Program-made: the position numbers and the translations under genes
Part shown: piece by piece, positions 7,804-16,274 of the stretch
Position numbering within the stretch: position 1 is the stretch's first letter
Layout: each line of letters begins with the position of its first letter
Assembly (NCBI RefSeq): GCF_027922365.1
Contig: NZ_BSFN01000016.1
Location: forward strand, 1 to 64,000
Direction of reading: 5' to 3'
DNA: 64,000 nt
Source of the DNA: Pseudomonas turukhanskensis
GTDB taxonomy: Bacteria > Pseudomonadota > Gammaproteobacteria > Pseudomonadales > Pseudomonadaceae
Notes under the pieces: generated by a model
Databases searched by the model: none
What the model was told of the DNA's origin: nothing
What the model saw: only the letters and a program-made list of their open reading frames with translations

Positions 7804-8720
7804 GTAACGCTATATCCCTGCGGGGATTGGAAAAAACCTACGCCAATGGCCATCAGGCCTTGCGCGGAATTGATCTGGATATCAAACACGGCGAAATCTT
7901 CGCCCTGCTGGGCCCCAATGGTGCCGGCAAATCCACCCTCATTGGCGCGGTCTGCGGGCTTGTAAAAGCCACGGGCGGCAGCATTCATATCGATGGCCAT
8001 GAGCTGCCGCGCCAGTACCGCGAAGCGCGCGCCAAGGTTGGGCTGGTGCCGCAGGAAATGGTCAATGAAGGCTTTGAAAGCGTGTTGTCCAGCGTGCGCT
8101 TCAGCCGTGGCCTGTTCGGCAAACCGCCGGCGCCGAAGTTGCTGGAGCAAATCCTTCGCGACCTCTCACTGTGGAACAAACGCGATGACGCCACCATGAC
8201 GTTGTCCGGCGGTATGCGTCGCCGGGTAATGATTGCCAAGGCCCTGGCCCATGAGCCGCAGGTGCTGTTTCTCGATGAGCCCACGGCGGGTGTCGATGTG
8301 GAACTGCGACGCGATATGTGGGCAATGGTGCGTCGCCTGCGCGACCGGGGCGTGACCATCGTGCTTACCACCCATTACCTGGAAGAGGCCGAAGAAATGG
8401 CTGACCGCGTGGGCGTCATCAGCGATGGCCGCCTGTTGCTGGTGGAAAACAAAACCGACCTGATGGCCCGCCTGGGGCGTCGTCAATTGCGCCTGCAATT
8501 GCAGCAGCCGCTTACCCAATTGCCCGCCGACCTGGCCGGCTTTCCCGTGGAGCTGGTGGACCAGGGCCGCGAGCTGGTGCTGGATGTGGCCCGCGATAAC
8601 CAGGGCATTGCCGACTTCCTGCGGCGCCTGGCCGCCAACGATATCGACTTCAAAGACCTGCACACATCCGAAAGCTCCCTTGAGGATATCTTTGTGGAAC
8701 TGCTGAGAAAGCCTGCATGA
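7800..8720 (+). CDS. ABC-2 exporter ATP-binding protein (YadG-like)
   Basis: A 306-residue ABC ATPase with an intact Walker A (GPNGAGKST), signature LSGGMRRR, Walker B (VLFLDEPTAGVD) and H-loop (TTHYLEEAEE). The SGGM-type signature and the C-terminal domain of about 80 residues are typical of ABC-2 exporter ATPases such as YadG or drug/polysaccharide efflux pumps. It is a cytoplasmic partner of the permease that follows, overlapping it by 4 bp (ATGA), and overlaps the LysR gene upstream in the same way. This coupling means the exporter is expressed with its probable regulator. The transported substrate is not evident. Confidence 0.92.
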   Translation: MSNAISLRGLEKTYANGHQALRGIDLDIKHGEIFALLGPNGAGKSTLIGAVCGLVKATGGSIHIDGHELPRQYREARAKVGLVPQEMVNEGFESVLSSVRFSRGLFGKPPAPKLLEQILRDLSLWNKRDDATMTLSGGMRRRVMIAKALAHEPQVLFLDEPTAGVDVELRRDMWAMVRRLRDRGVTIVLTTHYLEEAEEMADRVGVISDGRLLLVENKTDLMARLGRRQLRLQLQQPLTQLPADLAGFPVELVDQGRELVLDVARDNQGIADFLRRLAANDIDFKDLHTSESSLEDIFVELLRKPA

Positions 8721-9478
8721 ATTTCTATTCCATCCACGCCATCTTCCGTTTTGAAATGGCCCGCTCGGTGCGCACCCTGATGCAGAGCCTGGCGGCGCCG
8801 GTGTTGGCAACAGCGCTGTATTTCGTGGTGTTCGGTTCGGCCATCGGTTCGCGCATGGCCGAAATTGGCAGCATCCCTTACGGCAGCTTTATCGTGCCGG
8901 GCCTGACCCTGCTGGCGGTGCTCACCCAGAGCGTTTCCAACGCGGCGTTCGGCATTTACATGCCGCGCTACTCCGGGGCTATTTACGAAATTCTGTCGGC
9001 ACCCTTGTCGCCCACCGAGATCGTGTTCGGCTATGTCGGCGCGGCAGTGGTCAAGTCGATGGTGCTGGCCGCTGCCATTCTGATTACTGCACGGGTGTTT
9101 GTGCCGTATGAAGTGGCGCATCCCTTCTGGGCGTTTTTCATTCTGCTGCTGTGCGCGGTGTCGTTCAGCATGCTCGGCTTTATCGTCGGCCTGTGCGTGG
9201 ACGGCTGGGACAAGCTGGAAGTGGTGCCATCCCTGGTGATTACCCCGCTGACCTTTCTGGGTGGCAGCTTCTACTCCCTGAATATGCTGCCGCCGACCTG
9301 GCAGACCATCAGCCTGTTCAACCCGGTGGTGTACCTGGTAGACGCGTTTCGCTGGGCGTTTTTCGATGTCACCGAATTCAACCCCATGGTGGATGTCGCG
9401 TTTCTGCTCGGCTTTTTGCTGGTGTGCATCGTGATCGTTGGGCAGATATTCCGCACCGGTTACCGCTTGCAGCACTGA
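8717..9478 (+). CDS. ABC-2 type permease (YadH-like)
   Basis: A 253-residue integral membrane protein with about six hydrophobic segments and the ABC-2 motif region around FLGGSFYSLNMLPPTWQ and FNPVVYLVDAFRW. Length and motif agree with YadH/NodJ-type permeases. It forms an exporter with the preceding ATPase, with which it overlaps by 4 bp. No periplasmic or outer-membrane partner is encoded nearby. Confidence 0.9.
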   Translation: MNFYSIHAIFRFEMARSVRTLMQSLAAPVLATALYFVVFGSAIGSRMAEIGSIPYGSFIVPGLTLLAVLTQSVSNAAFGIYMPRYSGAIYEILSAPLSPTEIVFGYVGAAVVKSMVLAAAILITARVFVPYEVAHPFWAFFILLLCAVSFSMLGFIVGLCVDGWDKLEVVPSLVITPLTFLGGSFYSLNMLPPTWQTISLFNPVVYLVDAFRWAFFDVTEFNPMVDVAFLLGFLLVCIVIVGQIFRTGYRLQH

Positions 9479-9672
9479 TCTAAGCGCTGTCCTACTGCAT
9501 CGCCTGAATCGTCTGACTTGCATCAACAAGCACCACCTGAACCGCGTGATACATAGCGCGCCACGTATTCAGGTTGGTGCTTCTCACCATGTGTTCGGCC
9601 CGGGTTTTCCCTAGCGAGCGCACGCTCGCTCCTTGTAACTGCCAACCACTGGCCAGGGAGGCCCGCACCCCT

Positions 9673-9722
9673 AACGCCGTGATGGTCTGCTCTTTTGAGC
9701 GGGCCAACACGGCGTTTTTTAT
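9673..9722 (+). terminator. Long intrinsic-terminator hairpin upstream of the chemoreceptor
   Basis: AACGCCGTG and GGTCTGCTC pair with GAGCGGGCC and CACGGCGTT (9 + 9 bp with two G-U pairs and a 2x2 internal loop), with a TTTT loop and a 3' run of T. It lies 195 bp after the ABC permease stop and 55 bp before the chemoreceptor start. It may end the LysR-ABC transcript, or end a short separate RNA or a regulated leader in the 9480-9720 gap, where no protein gene is supported. Confidence 0.65.
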
Positions 9723-9776
9723 TGCCCGCAGTTTGTCGGGCTTGCAGCGTTTTTCTTTCGCCACCGAGGTCTTCCC

Positions 9777-11366
9777 ATGAAAATAAATCTGCCGGTCAGT
9801 GGCTGCGAAGTGGAGGTGGGCGCCAACGCCAGCATCTTGTCTACCACCGACCCCAAGGGCCGCATTACCTACGTCAACCCGGCCTTTATCCAGATCAGCG
9901 GGTTTGCCGAGCACGAGCTGCTGGGCAGCAGCCATAACATCGTGCGCCACCCGGATATGCCGCCGGCTGCGTTCGAACATATGTGGGCCACGTTGAAGAG
10001 CGGGCGCTCGTGGATGGGGATGGTGAAAAACCGCTGCAAAAATGGCGACCACTATTGGGTGAGCGCCTATGCCACGCCGGTACTGCGCAATGGCGCGGTA
10101 GTGGAGTATCAATCGGTTCGCAGCGAACCGTTGCCGCAGTGGAAGGCGGCGGCTGAGGACCTGTATCGGCAACTGGAAGCCGGCAAACAGCCTCGCGCGC
10201 TACGCCGGTCGGTGTTGTCAGTGCGCCAGCGGCTCAGCCTGACGGGCGCCGCCACCTGCACCGCGGGCTTTGCCTTGTTGGCGGCGAGCGGCGCACTGCC
10301 CTGGCTGACGGCAGCTGGTTCTGCCGGTGTGCTGAGCCTGGCGTTGTACCTGACCCTGCGCATGGGCCTGGCGCCATTGGACCGCCTGGCAAAGCGAGCC
10401 AGCAACCTGGCGGAGAATCCGCTGAGCCAGGTGCTGTACACCGGCCGGCAGGACCAGTTCGGCCAGATCGATTTCGCCCTGCATATGCTCAGTGCCGAAC
10501 ACCGCGCCGTGGTGGCGCGTATTTCCGATTCCGCCCGGCGCCTGCATAAGGAAGCCAGTGACCTGGTGGCCGCCGTGGCGTGTAGCAACACCGCTACGCT
10601 CCAGCACCAGGACGAAACCGCGCAGGTGGCCAGCGCCATCAGCGAAATGGCCAGCTGTGTGCAAGACGTGGCGCGCAGTGCGCAGCTCACGGCCAGTGCC
10701 GCCAGCGTGGCCGATCAGGAGGCCGCCAGCGGGCTCAGCCTGGTGGAACGCACCCGGCGGCATATCGTCAGCCTGGCTGAAGAAGTGCAGCAGGCCGACG
10801 GCGCCATTCACCAACTGCAACGCCACAGCCAGGAAATCGACCAGGTACTGGCGGTCATCCAGGGCATTGCTGAGCAGACCAATCTGCTGGCCTTGAATGC
10901 TGCCATCGAAGCCGCCCGTGCTGGTGATGCCGGGCGTGGGTTCGCCGTGGTGGCCGATCAGGTGCGGGCACTGGCGTCCAGCACTCAGCAGTCCACGGCG
11001 CATATCAAAGGCACCATCGACACCCTGCGCGCGGCGACTGAACGCGCGGTGGCGGCCATGCAGAGCAGCCACGTCGAGGCGAAAATCAGCGTCGAGCAAA
11101 TGGTGCTGGCCGCACGGGCGCTCAGCGACATCAACCAGCGCGTGGGGGAAATCAGCGATATGAACGTGCATATCGCCGCTGCCGTGGAGGAGCAAAGTGC
11201 GGTGGGCGACAGCATTCAACGCAACCTCGATGGCATTAACCTGGCGACGCATAACAACGTGCAGGCCAGCCACCGCAGCCATACGGCGGCCGGGCATGTG
11301 GCGGGGCTGGCCGAGCACCTGCAGTTGTTGGCTGAGCAGTTTATGGGGCGGGCGCGTAGCGATTAA
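9777..11366 (+). CDS. PAS-domain methyl-accepting chemotaxis protein (Aer-like)
   Basis: A 529-residue receptor. The N-terminal PAS domain (about residues 15-120, with ITYVNPAFIQISGF and NIVRHPDMP) resembles the FAD-binding PAS of Aer aerotaxis receptors. A hydrophobic hairpin at about 150-200 anchors it in the membrane without a periplasmic domain, and a short HAMP-like segment follows. The MCP signalling hairpin is diagnostic: GIAEQTNLLALNAAIEAARA and GRGFAVVADQVRALA around 365-405. Such receptors sense redox or oxygen from the cytoplasm and signal through CheA/CheW. FAD binding is inferred from family resemblance only. Confidence 0.92.
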   Translation: MKINLPVSGCEVEVGANASILSTTDPKGRITYVNPAFIQISGFAEHELLGSSHNIVRHPDMPPAAFEHMWATLKSGRSWMGMVKNRCKNGDHYWVSAYATPVLRNGAVVEYQSVRSEPLPQWKAAAEDLYRQLEAGKQPRALRRSVLSVRQRLSLTGAATCTAGFALLAASGALPWLTAAGSAGVLSLALYLTLRMGLAPLDRLAKRASNLAENPLSQVLYTGRQDQFGQIDFALHMLSAEHRAVVARISDSARRLHKEASDLVAAVACSNTATLQHQDETAQVASAISEMASCVQDVARSAQLTASAASVADQEAASGLSLVERTRRHIVSLAEEVQQADGAIHQLQRHSQEIDQVLAVIQGIAEQTNLLALNAAIEAARAGDAGRGFAVVADQVRALASSTQQSTAHIKGTIDTLRAATERAVAAMQSSHVEAKISVEQMVLAARALSDINQRVGEISDMNVHIAAAVEEQSAVGDSIQRNLDGINLATHNNVQASHRSHTAAGHVAGLAEHLQLLAEQFMGRARSD

Positions 11367-11390
11367 AAACCAAGTCTTACTTTGTGACTC

Positions 11391-11487
11391 CATCTTCCCC
11401 GCCAAGGCGGGGAGCCAGACTCCCGGCAAAGACTCAATTGTGTGTACGACGCAACATTCTGGATCCCCGCCTGCGCGGGGATGACGG
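11391..11487. repeat. 97-bp MITE-like palindromic repeat, copy 2
   Basis: The left end CATCTTCCCCGCCAAGG followed by CGGGGA and the right end TCCCCGCCTGCGCGGGG followed by ATGACGG form imperfect terminal inverted repeats of about 24 bp, each also able to fold on itself. The length equals copy 1 at 6331. A lone right end occurs at 20430. It lies between the chemoreceptor and the next LysR gene and carries no ORF. Confidence 0.65.
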
Positions 11488-11616
11488 TGGCGCACAGTCC
11501 ACACAATCCCCGCAAATTCCTTTCCCAGGTGAGCACCAGAATTCTATGCTTGTGCGCTAACCGGCGGTGACGATGAGGGTTTGTCTGTCACCTCGACCTG
11601 AGGATAAGGAGCGCCT

Positions 11617-12534
11617 GTGGATTCCAATGCCGCGAATTTCGACTGGAATGACATTCCGCTGCTGCTGGCCCTGGCCCGTGAAGGCAGCATGAGTGCCGCC
11701 GGGCGCACGCTGGGTATCGACCCCTCGACCATGAGCCGGCGCCTGGCGGCGGCCGAAGCAGCCTTGCAGCGTCGACTGTTTATCCGCGACAACGCCGGCT
11801 ACCACCCCACCGAAGCCGGCACGGTGTTTCTCAACTATGCCGAGCGGGTGCTCGGCGATGTGAAAAGCATGCTGGTGGACACCTGCAGCGAAGCCGACGG
11901 CGTGGCCGGCCCGGTGCGCATTACCTCCATCGACTTTCTCTTCAGCCACTGGCTGGTCGACCATATGCCCGCCTTGATGGAGTGCCACCCGCAGCTGCAG
12001 CTGCAATTGCTGGTGGCCAATCAGGCGCTGTCGTTCACCCGCCGCGAGGCGGACTTCGCGTTGCGCCTGGCCCGCCCGCAAGACGATGCCGCGCTGGTGA
12101 TGCGCAAGGTCGGCGATCTGGGCTTTGCCGTGTATGGCGCCGAGCGCTATGCCGACATTCCCCGTGATCTGTGGTGCGACCAGCCTTGGTTGGCTTACGG
12201 CGAAGAGTTAGCGGAAATGGCCGAGATGCGCTGGCTGCGGGACATCGCCCCACTGGCGCATTACCCGCTGCGGGTCAGTAGCGTAAGCACCTTGGTCAAT
12301 GCCTGCGAAACGGGTTTGGGCCTGGCGTTGCTGCCCTGTTTGCTCGGAGATCGCATCGGTCTACGTCGCTTGAGTGAGGATGTGGAAGTGCACCGTGAGG
12401 TATGGTTGCTCAGCCACCGCGATGCCGGGCGCATCGGCCGCTTTCAGGCGGTCGGCAACTGGTTGAAAGAGATTTTCGAAAACGATGCCGTGCGCCTGCG
12501 CGGCGAGTGCCGCAAGCCCACACCACCGCTGTAA
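11617..12534 (+). CDS. LysR-family transcriptional regulator
   Basis: A 305-residue LysR protein with an N-terminal winged HTH (LLLALAREGSMSAAGRTLG then PSTMSRRLAAAEAAL) and an effector-binding domain. The start is GTG at 11617, supported by AAGGAG seven bases upstream. It ends 14 bp before the mechanosensitive channel gene on the same strand, so the two probably form an operon. Many relatives of this HTH type act as repressors or activators of neighbouring metabolic or stress genes; here the channel is the obvious neighbour, but no operator was identified. The inducer is unknown. Confidence 0.88.
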   Translation: MDSNAANFDWNDIPLLLALAREGSMSAAGRTLGIDPSTMSRRLAAAEAALQRRLFIRDNAGYHPTEAGTVFLNYAERVLGDVKSMLVDTCSEADGVAGPVRITSIDFLFSHWLVDHMPALMECHPQLQLQLLVANQALSFTRREADFALRLARPQDDAALVMRKVGDLGFAVYGAERYADIPRDLWCDQPWLAYGEELAEMAEMRWLRDIAPLAHYPLRVSSVSTLVNACETGLGLALLPCLLGDRIGLRRLSEDVEVHREVWLLSHRDAGRIGRFQAVGNWLKEIFENDAVRLRGECRKPTPPL

Positions 12535-12548
12535 CCACAGGACGTCCC

Positions 12549-13970
12549 ATGCTCGAGCTGATCAACAGTCACCTGCTGCTTATCGCCACGGCCTTGTTGC
12601 TGGTGGATATCGCTGCCTGGCGCCTGTTGCCGGCCGACGCCAAGCTCTGGCGCGTGGTGCTGCGGGTGGTGTTTTTTCTCACCTACAGCGTGGTGATTGT
12701 TGAAGCAGGCCTGAGCCCGTTGCTGCCGCCGCCCTGGTCATCACCCGCGTTGAATATGCTGGGCTCGATTCTGGGCATTGCCTGGTGGTTGCTGCTCGCC
12801 CGCACCGCCACGGTGGTGATGGGCGTGGTGCTGATGCCACGCAGCGGCCACACCGGGCGGCTGTTGCAGGACGTACTGGGTGCGCTGATTTTTCTGCTGG
12901 CCGCCGTCGCGGCAGCTGCCTATGTGATGCAACTGCCGGTGAAAGGCTTGCTGGCCACATCCGGCGTGGTTGCCATCGTCGTCGGTCTGGCCCTGCAGAG
13001 CACCCTGAGCGATGTGTTCTCCGGCATTGTGCTGAACACCACCAAACCTTACCGGCTGGATGACTGGATCAGCATCGACGGGGTCGAAGGCCAGGTGACT
13101 GAAATTGACTGGCGGGCTACCTACCTGCGCACCGCTCAGGGCAGCACGGTGGTGATTCCCAACTCGGTGGCGGCCAAGGCCAAGGTCATCAACTTCAACC
13201 GCGCCGCCAACACCCAGGGCGTGTCCATCAGCATCAGCGTGCCGGCCGCCGTGCGTCCGCGGGTGGTGATCGAAGCCCTGGAAAAAACCCTGCAAGGCGT
13301 CAGTGCCCTGTTACCCAAGCCGCCGGGCAAGGTCTCGATCAAAGGCTCCGATCTGGAGGCGGTGGAATACGAAGCCAGCGGCTTTATCGCCACCGGCCAG
13401 AACAGCGCCGAAGTGCGCAACCTGATGTTCGACCTCGCCCACCGCCTGCTCGAAGCGGCCGGTGTGCAGCGCAGTGGCGAAGCGCCGCGCAGCCGGATGC
13501 GCAGCGTATTGGACGACGTGAAGATTTTCCGCTCCCTGAGTAGCGAACAGAAGGACGAGCTCAGTCAGAACATGCTCGCCCAGCGTTATATCGCCGGGCA
13601 GGTGGTGTTGGAGTTCGACGAGGTCGCCGAGCACCTTATGGTGATAGGCACCGGTGTGGTGTCGGCCGCCGTGCACAACGCCCAGGGCGAATTTGTCGAA
13701 GCCGGGCGCATGGGCCCTGGGGAAGTTCTTGGCGAAGAAGGCATCACCAGCGGTGTACCGTCCCACGGGCGCTTTACCACCTTAAGCTCGGCAGTGATTT
13801 ACCTCATCGACAAAGAGCATATCCAGCACTGCTTGCAAGAGAGCACAGAAGTCTCCAACGCCCTTAAGAAACTGCATGCGTTCCGTACCACTGCCTCCGA
13901 GTCGTTGCTGCTGCAGAAGCCGGCAGAGGTGAAGAAGGGCAAGTTTTTGAGTTGGTTGCAGCGCACATGA
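12549..13970 (+). CDS. MscS-type channel fused to a cyclic-nucleotide-binding domain
   Basis: A 473-residue protein starting at the ATG at 12549 (AGGAC upstream). It has about four to five N-terminal membrane helices, then the MscS pore-lining helix and beta domain (VAIVVGLALQSTLSDVFSG, then TKPYRLDDWISI and TVVIPNSVAAKAKVINF), and a C-terminal cNMP-binding domain at about 325-455 (FRSLSSEQKDELSQNM, then GRMGPGEVLGEEG). This is the mechanosensitive/cyclic-nucleotide-gated (bCNG) architecture of the inner membrane. The phosphate-binding-cassette region lacks the usual arginine in the visible motif, so cAMP binding is uncertain. The upstream in-frame extension overlaps the LysR gene and is rejected. 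Confidence 0.9.
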   Translation: MLELINSHLLLIATALLLVDIAAWRLLPADAKLWRVVLRVVFFLTYSVVIVEAGLSPLLPPPWSSPALNMLGSILGIAWWLLLARTATVVMGVVLMPRSGHTGRLLQDVLGALIFLLAAVAAAAYVMQLPVKGLLATSGVVAIVVGLALQSTLSDVFSGIVLNTTKPYRLDDWISIDGVEGQVTEIDWRATYLRTAQGSTVVIPNSVAAKAKVINFNRAANTQGVSISISVPAAVRPRVVIEALEKTLQGVSALLPKPPGKVSIKGSDLEAVEYEASGFIATGQNSAEVRNLMFDLAHRLLEAAGVQRSGEAPRSRMRSVLDDVKIFRSLSSEQKDELSQNMLAQRYIAGQVVLEFDEVAEHLMVIGTGVVSAAVHNAQGEFVEAGRMGPGEVLGEEGITSGVPSHGRFTTLSSAVIYLIDKEHIQHCLQESTEVSNALKKLHAFRTTASESLLLQKPAEVKKGKFLSWLQRT

Positions 13971-14007
13971 TGGCATCCGCGCGCCGCAGTTGATTGCTTC
14001 GTGGTTG

Positions 14008-14051
14008 ATCGGTCCCAAAAAAGGACCTATCGTTCCCTTTTTGGGACCGAT
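14008..14051. promoter_or_regulatory. Large palindromic operator of the MNT/HEPN module
   Basis: Perfect 14-bp arms, ATCGGTCCCAAAAA (14008-14021) and TTTTTGGGACCGAT (14038-14051), are separated by 16 bp. The left arm is itself followed by a second half-site (GGTCC-N7-GGACC). It ends 10 bp before the start codon of the winged-helix nucleotidyltransferase, the likely autorepressor. Confidence 0.7.
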
Positions 14052-14061
14052 TGAGGGCGTC

Positions 14062-14661
14062 ATGTCTATTTCTCTGAGCGAAGCGCTTTTCTCTGCAACT
14101 CAGCAGAAGGTTCTGGGCTTGCTGTATGGAAAGCCGGACCAGACGTTCTACACCAACGAGATCGCGCGCTGGGCACAGGTGGGCAAAGGCAGCCTTATGC
14201 GTGAGCTGGAGCGCTTGCACAGTGCGGGAATACTGACGCTTAGCCGTCAAGGCAACCAGACGCACTACCAGGCCAACGCGCAATGTCCTATTTACGCTGA
14301 GCTTCTGGGAATCGTGCGCAAGACGTTTGGCGTCGCCGAGCAATTGCGTGTAGCGCTGGCACCCTTTGCGGAGCAGGTACAGTGGGCGTTCGTGTATGGC
14401 TCCATCGCCAAAGGCAGTGACCATGCAGGTAGTGACATTGACCTTATGTTGATCGGCGAGCACCTCAGCTACAGCGATGTCATGGCGCGTCTGCTTCCCG
14501 TGGAAGAACAACTCGGGCGCACCATCAATCCCATGCTCCATACCCTTGCCGAGTGGCAGAGCAAGAAAGCCGTCGGCAACGCGTTTGTCATTCGGGTAGA
14601 GCAGCAGGAAAAAATCGATCTGCTAGGTTGCAACCCGGAGGAGGAGCGGGGTGGGAAGTAA
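14062..14661 (+). CDS. Winged-helix nucleotidyltransferase (MNT-type antitoxin candidate)
   Basis: A 199-residue fusion. Residues about 5-70 form a winged HTH (TNEIARWAQVGKGSLMRELE), and residues 108-150 carry the minimal nucleotidyltransferase motif GSIAKGSDHAGSDIDLMLIG (G113-S114 with Asp125 and Asp127). MNT domains partner HEPN proteins in toxin-antitoxin modules, where the MNT protein can nucleotidylate and silence the HEPN RNase. The gene overlaps the HEPN-like gene by 11 bp, matching that layout. The ATG at 14062 excludes the upstream palindrome; an earlier in-frame start at 13990 would translate it. The HTH suggests that this protein also represses the operon through the palindrome. 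Confidence 0.85.
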   Translation: MSISLSEALFSATQQKVLGLLYGKPDQTFYTNEIARWAQVGKGSLMRELERLHSAGILTLSRQGNQTHYQANAQCPIYAELLGIVRKTFGVAEQLRVALAPFAEQVQWAFVYGSIAKGSDHAGSDIDLMLIGEHLSYSDVMARLLPVEEQLGRTINPMLHTLAEWQSKKAVGNAFVIRVEQQEKIDLLGCNPEEERGGK

Positions 14662-15073
14662 TGACAATCTGGAGAACCTGGTGCGCAGTGGCGGGCTGAA
14701 AGTGGAGCCTGTGGATCGCAGAGAATGTGAAGGACTGGTGCGCTCGGCAGCGCACCGATTGCACGATGCGCATAACAGCGCGCTGTCTTTCGCCAGTCGC
14801 TTTGACCTTGCCTATAACGCTGCTCATGCCCTGGCCCTGACGGCAATGCGGCTGCAGGGTTATCGCTCTGATCGCCGCTATCTGGTGTTCGAGTGTCTGG
14901 CTCACACGTTAGACATGAGCAGAGGCCAGGTGCGTTTATTCGCGCTCTGCCATAGCCGAAGAAATCTGGCCGAGTACGAGGGTTACATGGACGTCGATGA
15001 GGCTCTTTTGGATGAGTTGGTTGCAGCCACTGATGCGTTGCTCGAACGAATTCACGGCGTGATCAAGGGTTAA
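14651..15073 (+). CDS. HEPN-like protein (toxin candidate), 140 aa
   Basis: A small all-helical protein of 140 residues. The start is GTG at 14651, preceded by a strong GGAGGAGGAG and overlapping the MNT gene by 11 bp. A region near residues 100-111 (CHSRRNLAEYEG) carries an Arg-Asn-x-x-Glu-Tyr signature, where many HEPN RNases have R-x4-6-H; here Tyr stands where His is usual, so RNase activity cannot be assumed. Position, overlap and size support a HEPN/MNT pair. If active it would cleave RNA or another nucleic acid in the cytoplasm. A bidirectional terminator follows. Confidence 0.75.
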   Translation: MGSNDNLENLVRSGGLKVEPVDRRECEGLVRSAAHRLHDAHNSALSFASRFDLAYNAAHALALTAMRLQGYRSDRRYLVFECLAHTLDMSRGQVRLFALCHSRRNLAEYEGYMDVDEALLDELVAATDALLERIHGVIKG

Positions 15074-15095
15074 CAAATACCGGTCGCTTTCCAAT

Positions 15096-15134
15096 AAAAA
15101 AAGCCGCCAGCGCATACTACGCTGGCGGCTTTTT
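15096..15134. terminator. Bidirectional intrinsic terminator
   Basis: A 10-bp stem, GCCGCCAGCG paired with CGCTGGCGGC around a 7-base loop, is flanked by an A-run on the left and TTTTT on the right. It separates the convergent HEPN gene and alpha/beta hydrolase gene. Confidence 0.9.
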
Positions 15135-15150
15135 GTTGCGCCTCTTGGGC

Positions 15151-16167
15151 TTATTGCAGGTGTTTTTTCAGTTCGCTACCGGCTTGCAGCATTGCCGATT
15201 TGGCACCGCTGATATGGGCCAGCGGGTTGAGCAAACCGAAGTCGTGGATCATGCCGTTGTAGCGCGTGGTGGTGACTTCCACGCCGGCGGCATCGAGCTT
15301 GCGACCATAGGCTTCGCCTTCGTCACGCAGCACGTCGAATTCGGCGGTCTGGATCAGGGTAGGCGGCAGGCCTTTGAGTTGCTCCAGGCTGGCCCGCAGC
15401 GGCGAGGCGTGGATATCGGCACGTTCGGTGGCCGACGTGGTGTAGTTGTCCCAGAACCATTTCATCAACGGCTTGGTCAGGAAGTGACCCTGCGCAAACT
15501 GGTTGTAGGAACCGGTCTCCAGATTGGCGTCGGTCACCGGCCACAGCAGGGCCTGGAAGCGCAGTTTCGGCGTGCCTTTCTCTTTGGCCATCAGCGCCAC
15601 AGCTGCCGTCATATTGCCGCCGACGCTGTTGCCGGCGACCGCCAGACGCGCCCCATCAACGTTGATTTCCTTACCGTGCTCAGCCACCCATTTGGTTGCC
15701 GCATACGCCTGGTTGATGGCGGTGGGGTAGTGGGCTTCAGGGGATGGCGTGTAATCGACATACACCGCCACGGCGCCGGAATTGACCACCAGGTCGTGGA
15801 TCAGGCGAGCGTGGGTTGGGTAGTCGCCCAGCACCCAGCCGCCACCGTGGAAGAACATGAACACCGGCAGGGTACCGGTGGCGCCGGCCGGGCGAACGAT
15901 GGTCAGCTTGATGCTCTGGCCGTCAGCGTTGATGACTTTGTCTTGTACCTGGGTATCAGAGAAATCGAACTTCACCGAAGCCTGGGCGCCTGTCAGTACA
16001 GCGCGGGCATCTTTGGGCGTCATCTGCTCAAGTGGTTTGCCACCACCGGCTTCCAGGGCCTGCAAAAAGGCTTGGGTGTCTTGTTCCACGCCCGGGCTAC
16101 CTGCGGCGAAGGCGGCGTTAAAGGACAGGGTCATAGCGGCAGCGATCAGCGTTTTTTGCAGTTTCAT
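15151..16167 (-). CDS. Secreted alpha/beta hydrolase (HSL/GDXG-type esterase)
   Basis: A 338-residue protein with a signal peptide (cleavage expected after NAAFA, about residue 21), so exported to the periplasm or beyond. The hormone-sensitive-lipase-type oxyanion motif is HGGGW, the nucleophile elbow is GNSVGGN, and the C-terminal His lies in GMIHDFG with an Asp upstream in TAEFDVLRDEG. It probably hydrolyses short-chain esters, substrate unknown. GGAGC precedes the ATG. It is preceded, at exactly the same 107-bp distance as the YcaC-like hydrolase gene, by promoter element C, implying co-regulation with that hydrolase and the LysR gene. Confidence 0.9.
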   Translation of the reverse strand: MKLQKTLIAAAMTLSFNAAFAAGSPGVEQDTQAFLQALEAGGGKPLEQMTPKDARAVLTGAQASVKFDFSDTQVQDKVINADGQSIKLTIVRPAGATGTLPVFMFFHGGGWVLGDYPTHARLIHDLVVNSGAVAVYVDYTPSPEAHYPTAINQAYAATKWVAEHGKEINVDGARLAVAGNSVGGNMTAAVALMAKEKGTPKLRFQALLWPVTDANLETGSYNQFAQGHFLTKPLMKWFWDNYTTSATERADIHASPLRASLEQLKGLPPTLIQTAEFDVLRDEGEAYGRKLDAAGVEVTTTRYNGMIHDFGLLNPLAHISGAKSAMLQAGSELKKHLQ

Positions 16168-16274
16168 GGTGAAGCTCCTTGAAGGTTTGAATGACTGAAT
16201 TAGGTGTGCATCAGGTTTGGTCTGCGCTGTGTGTCAGACCGTGAGCAAATGATGGCGTGGGGCACGCAACGGCG

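Noticed and set aside
9574..9780. 68-codon plus-strand frame before the chemoreceptor
   Set aside because: It runs through the terminator hairpin, has no ribosome binding site and the peptide is not protein-like.
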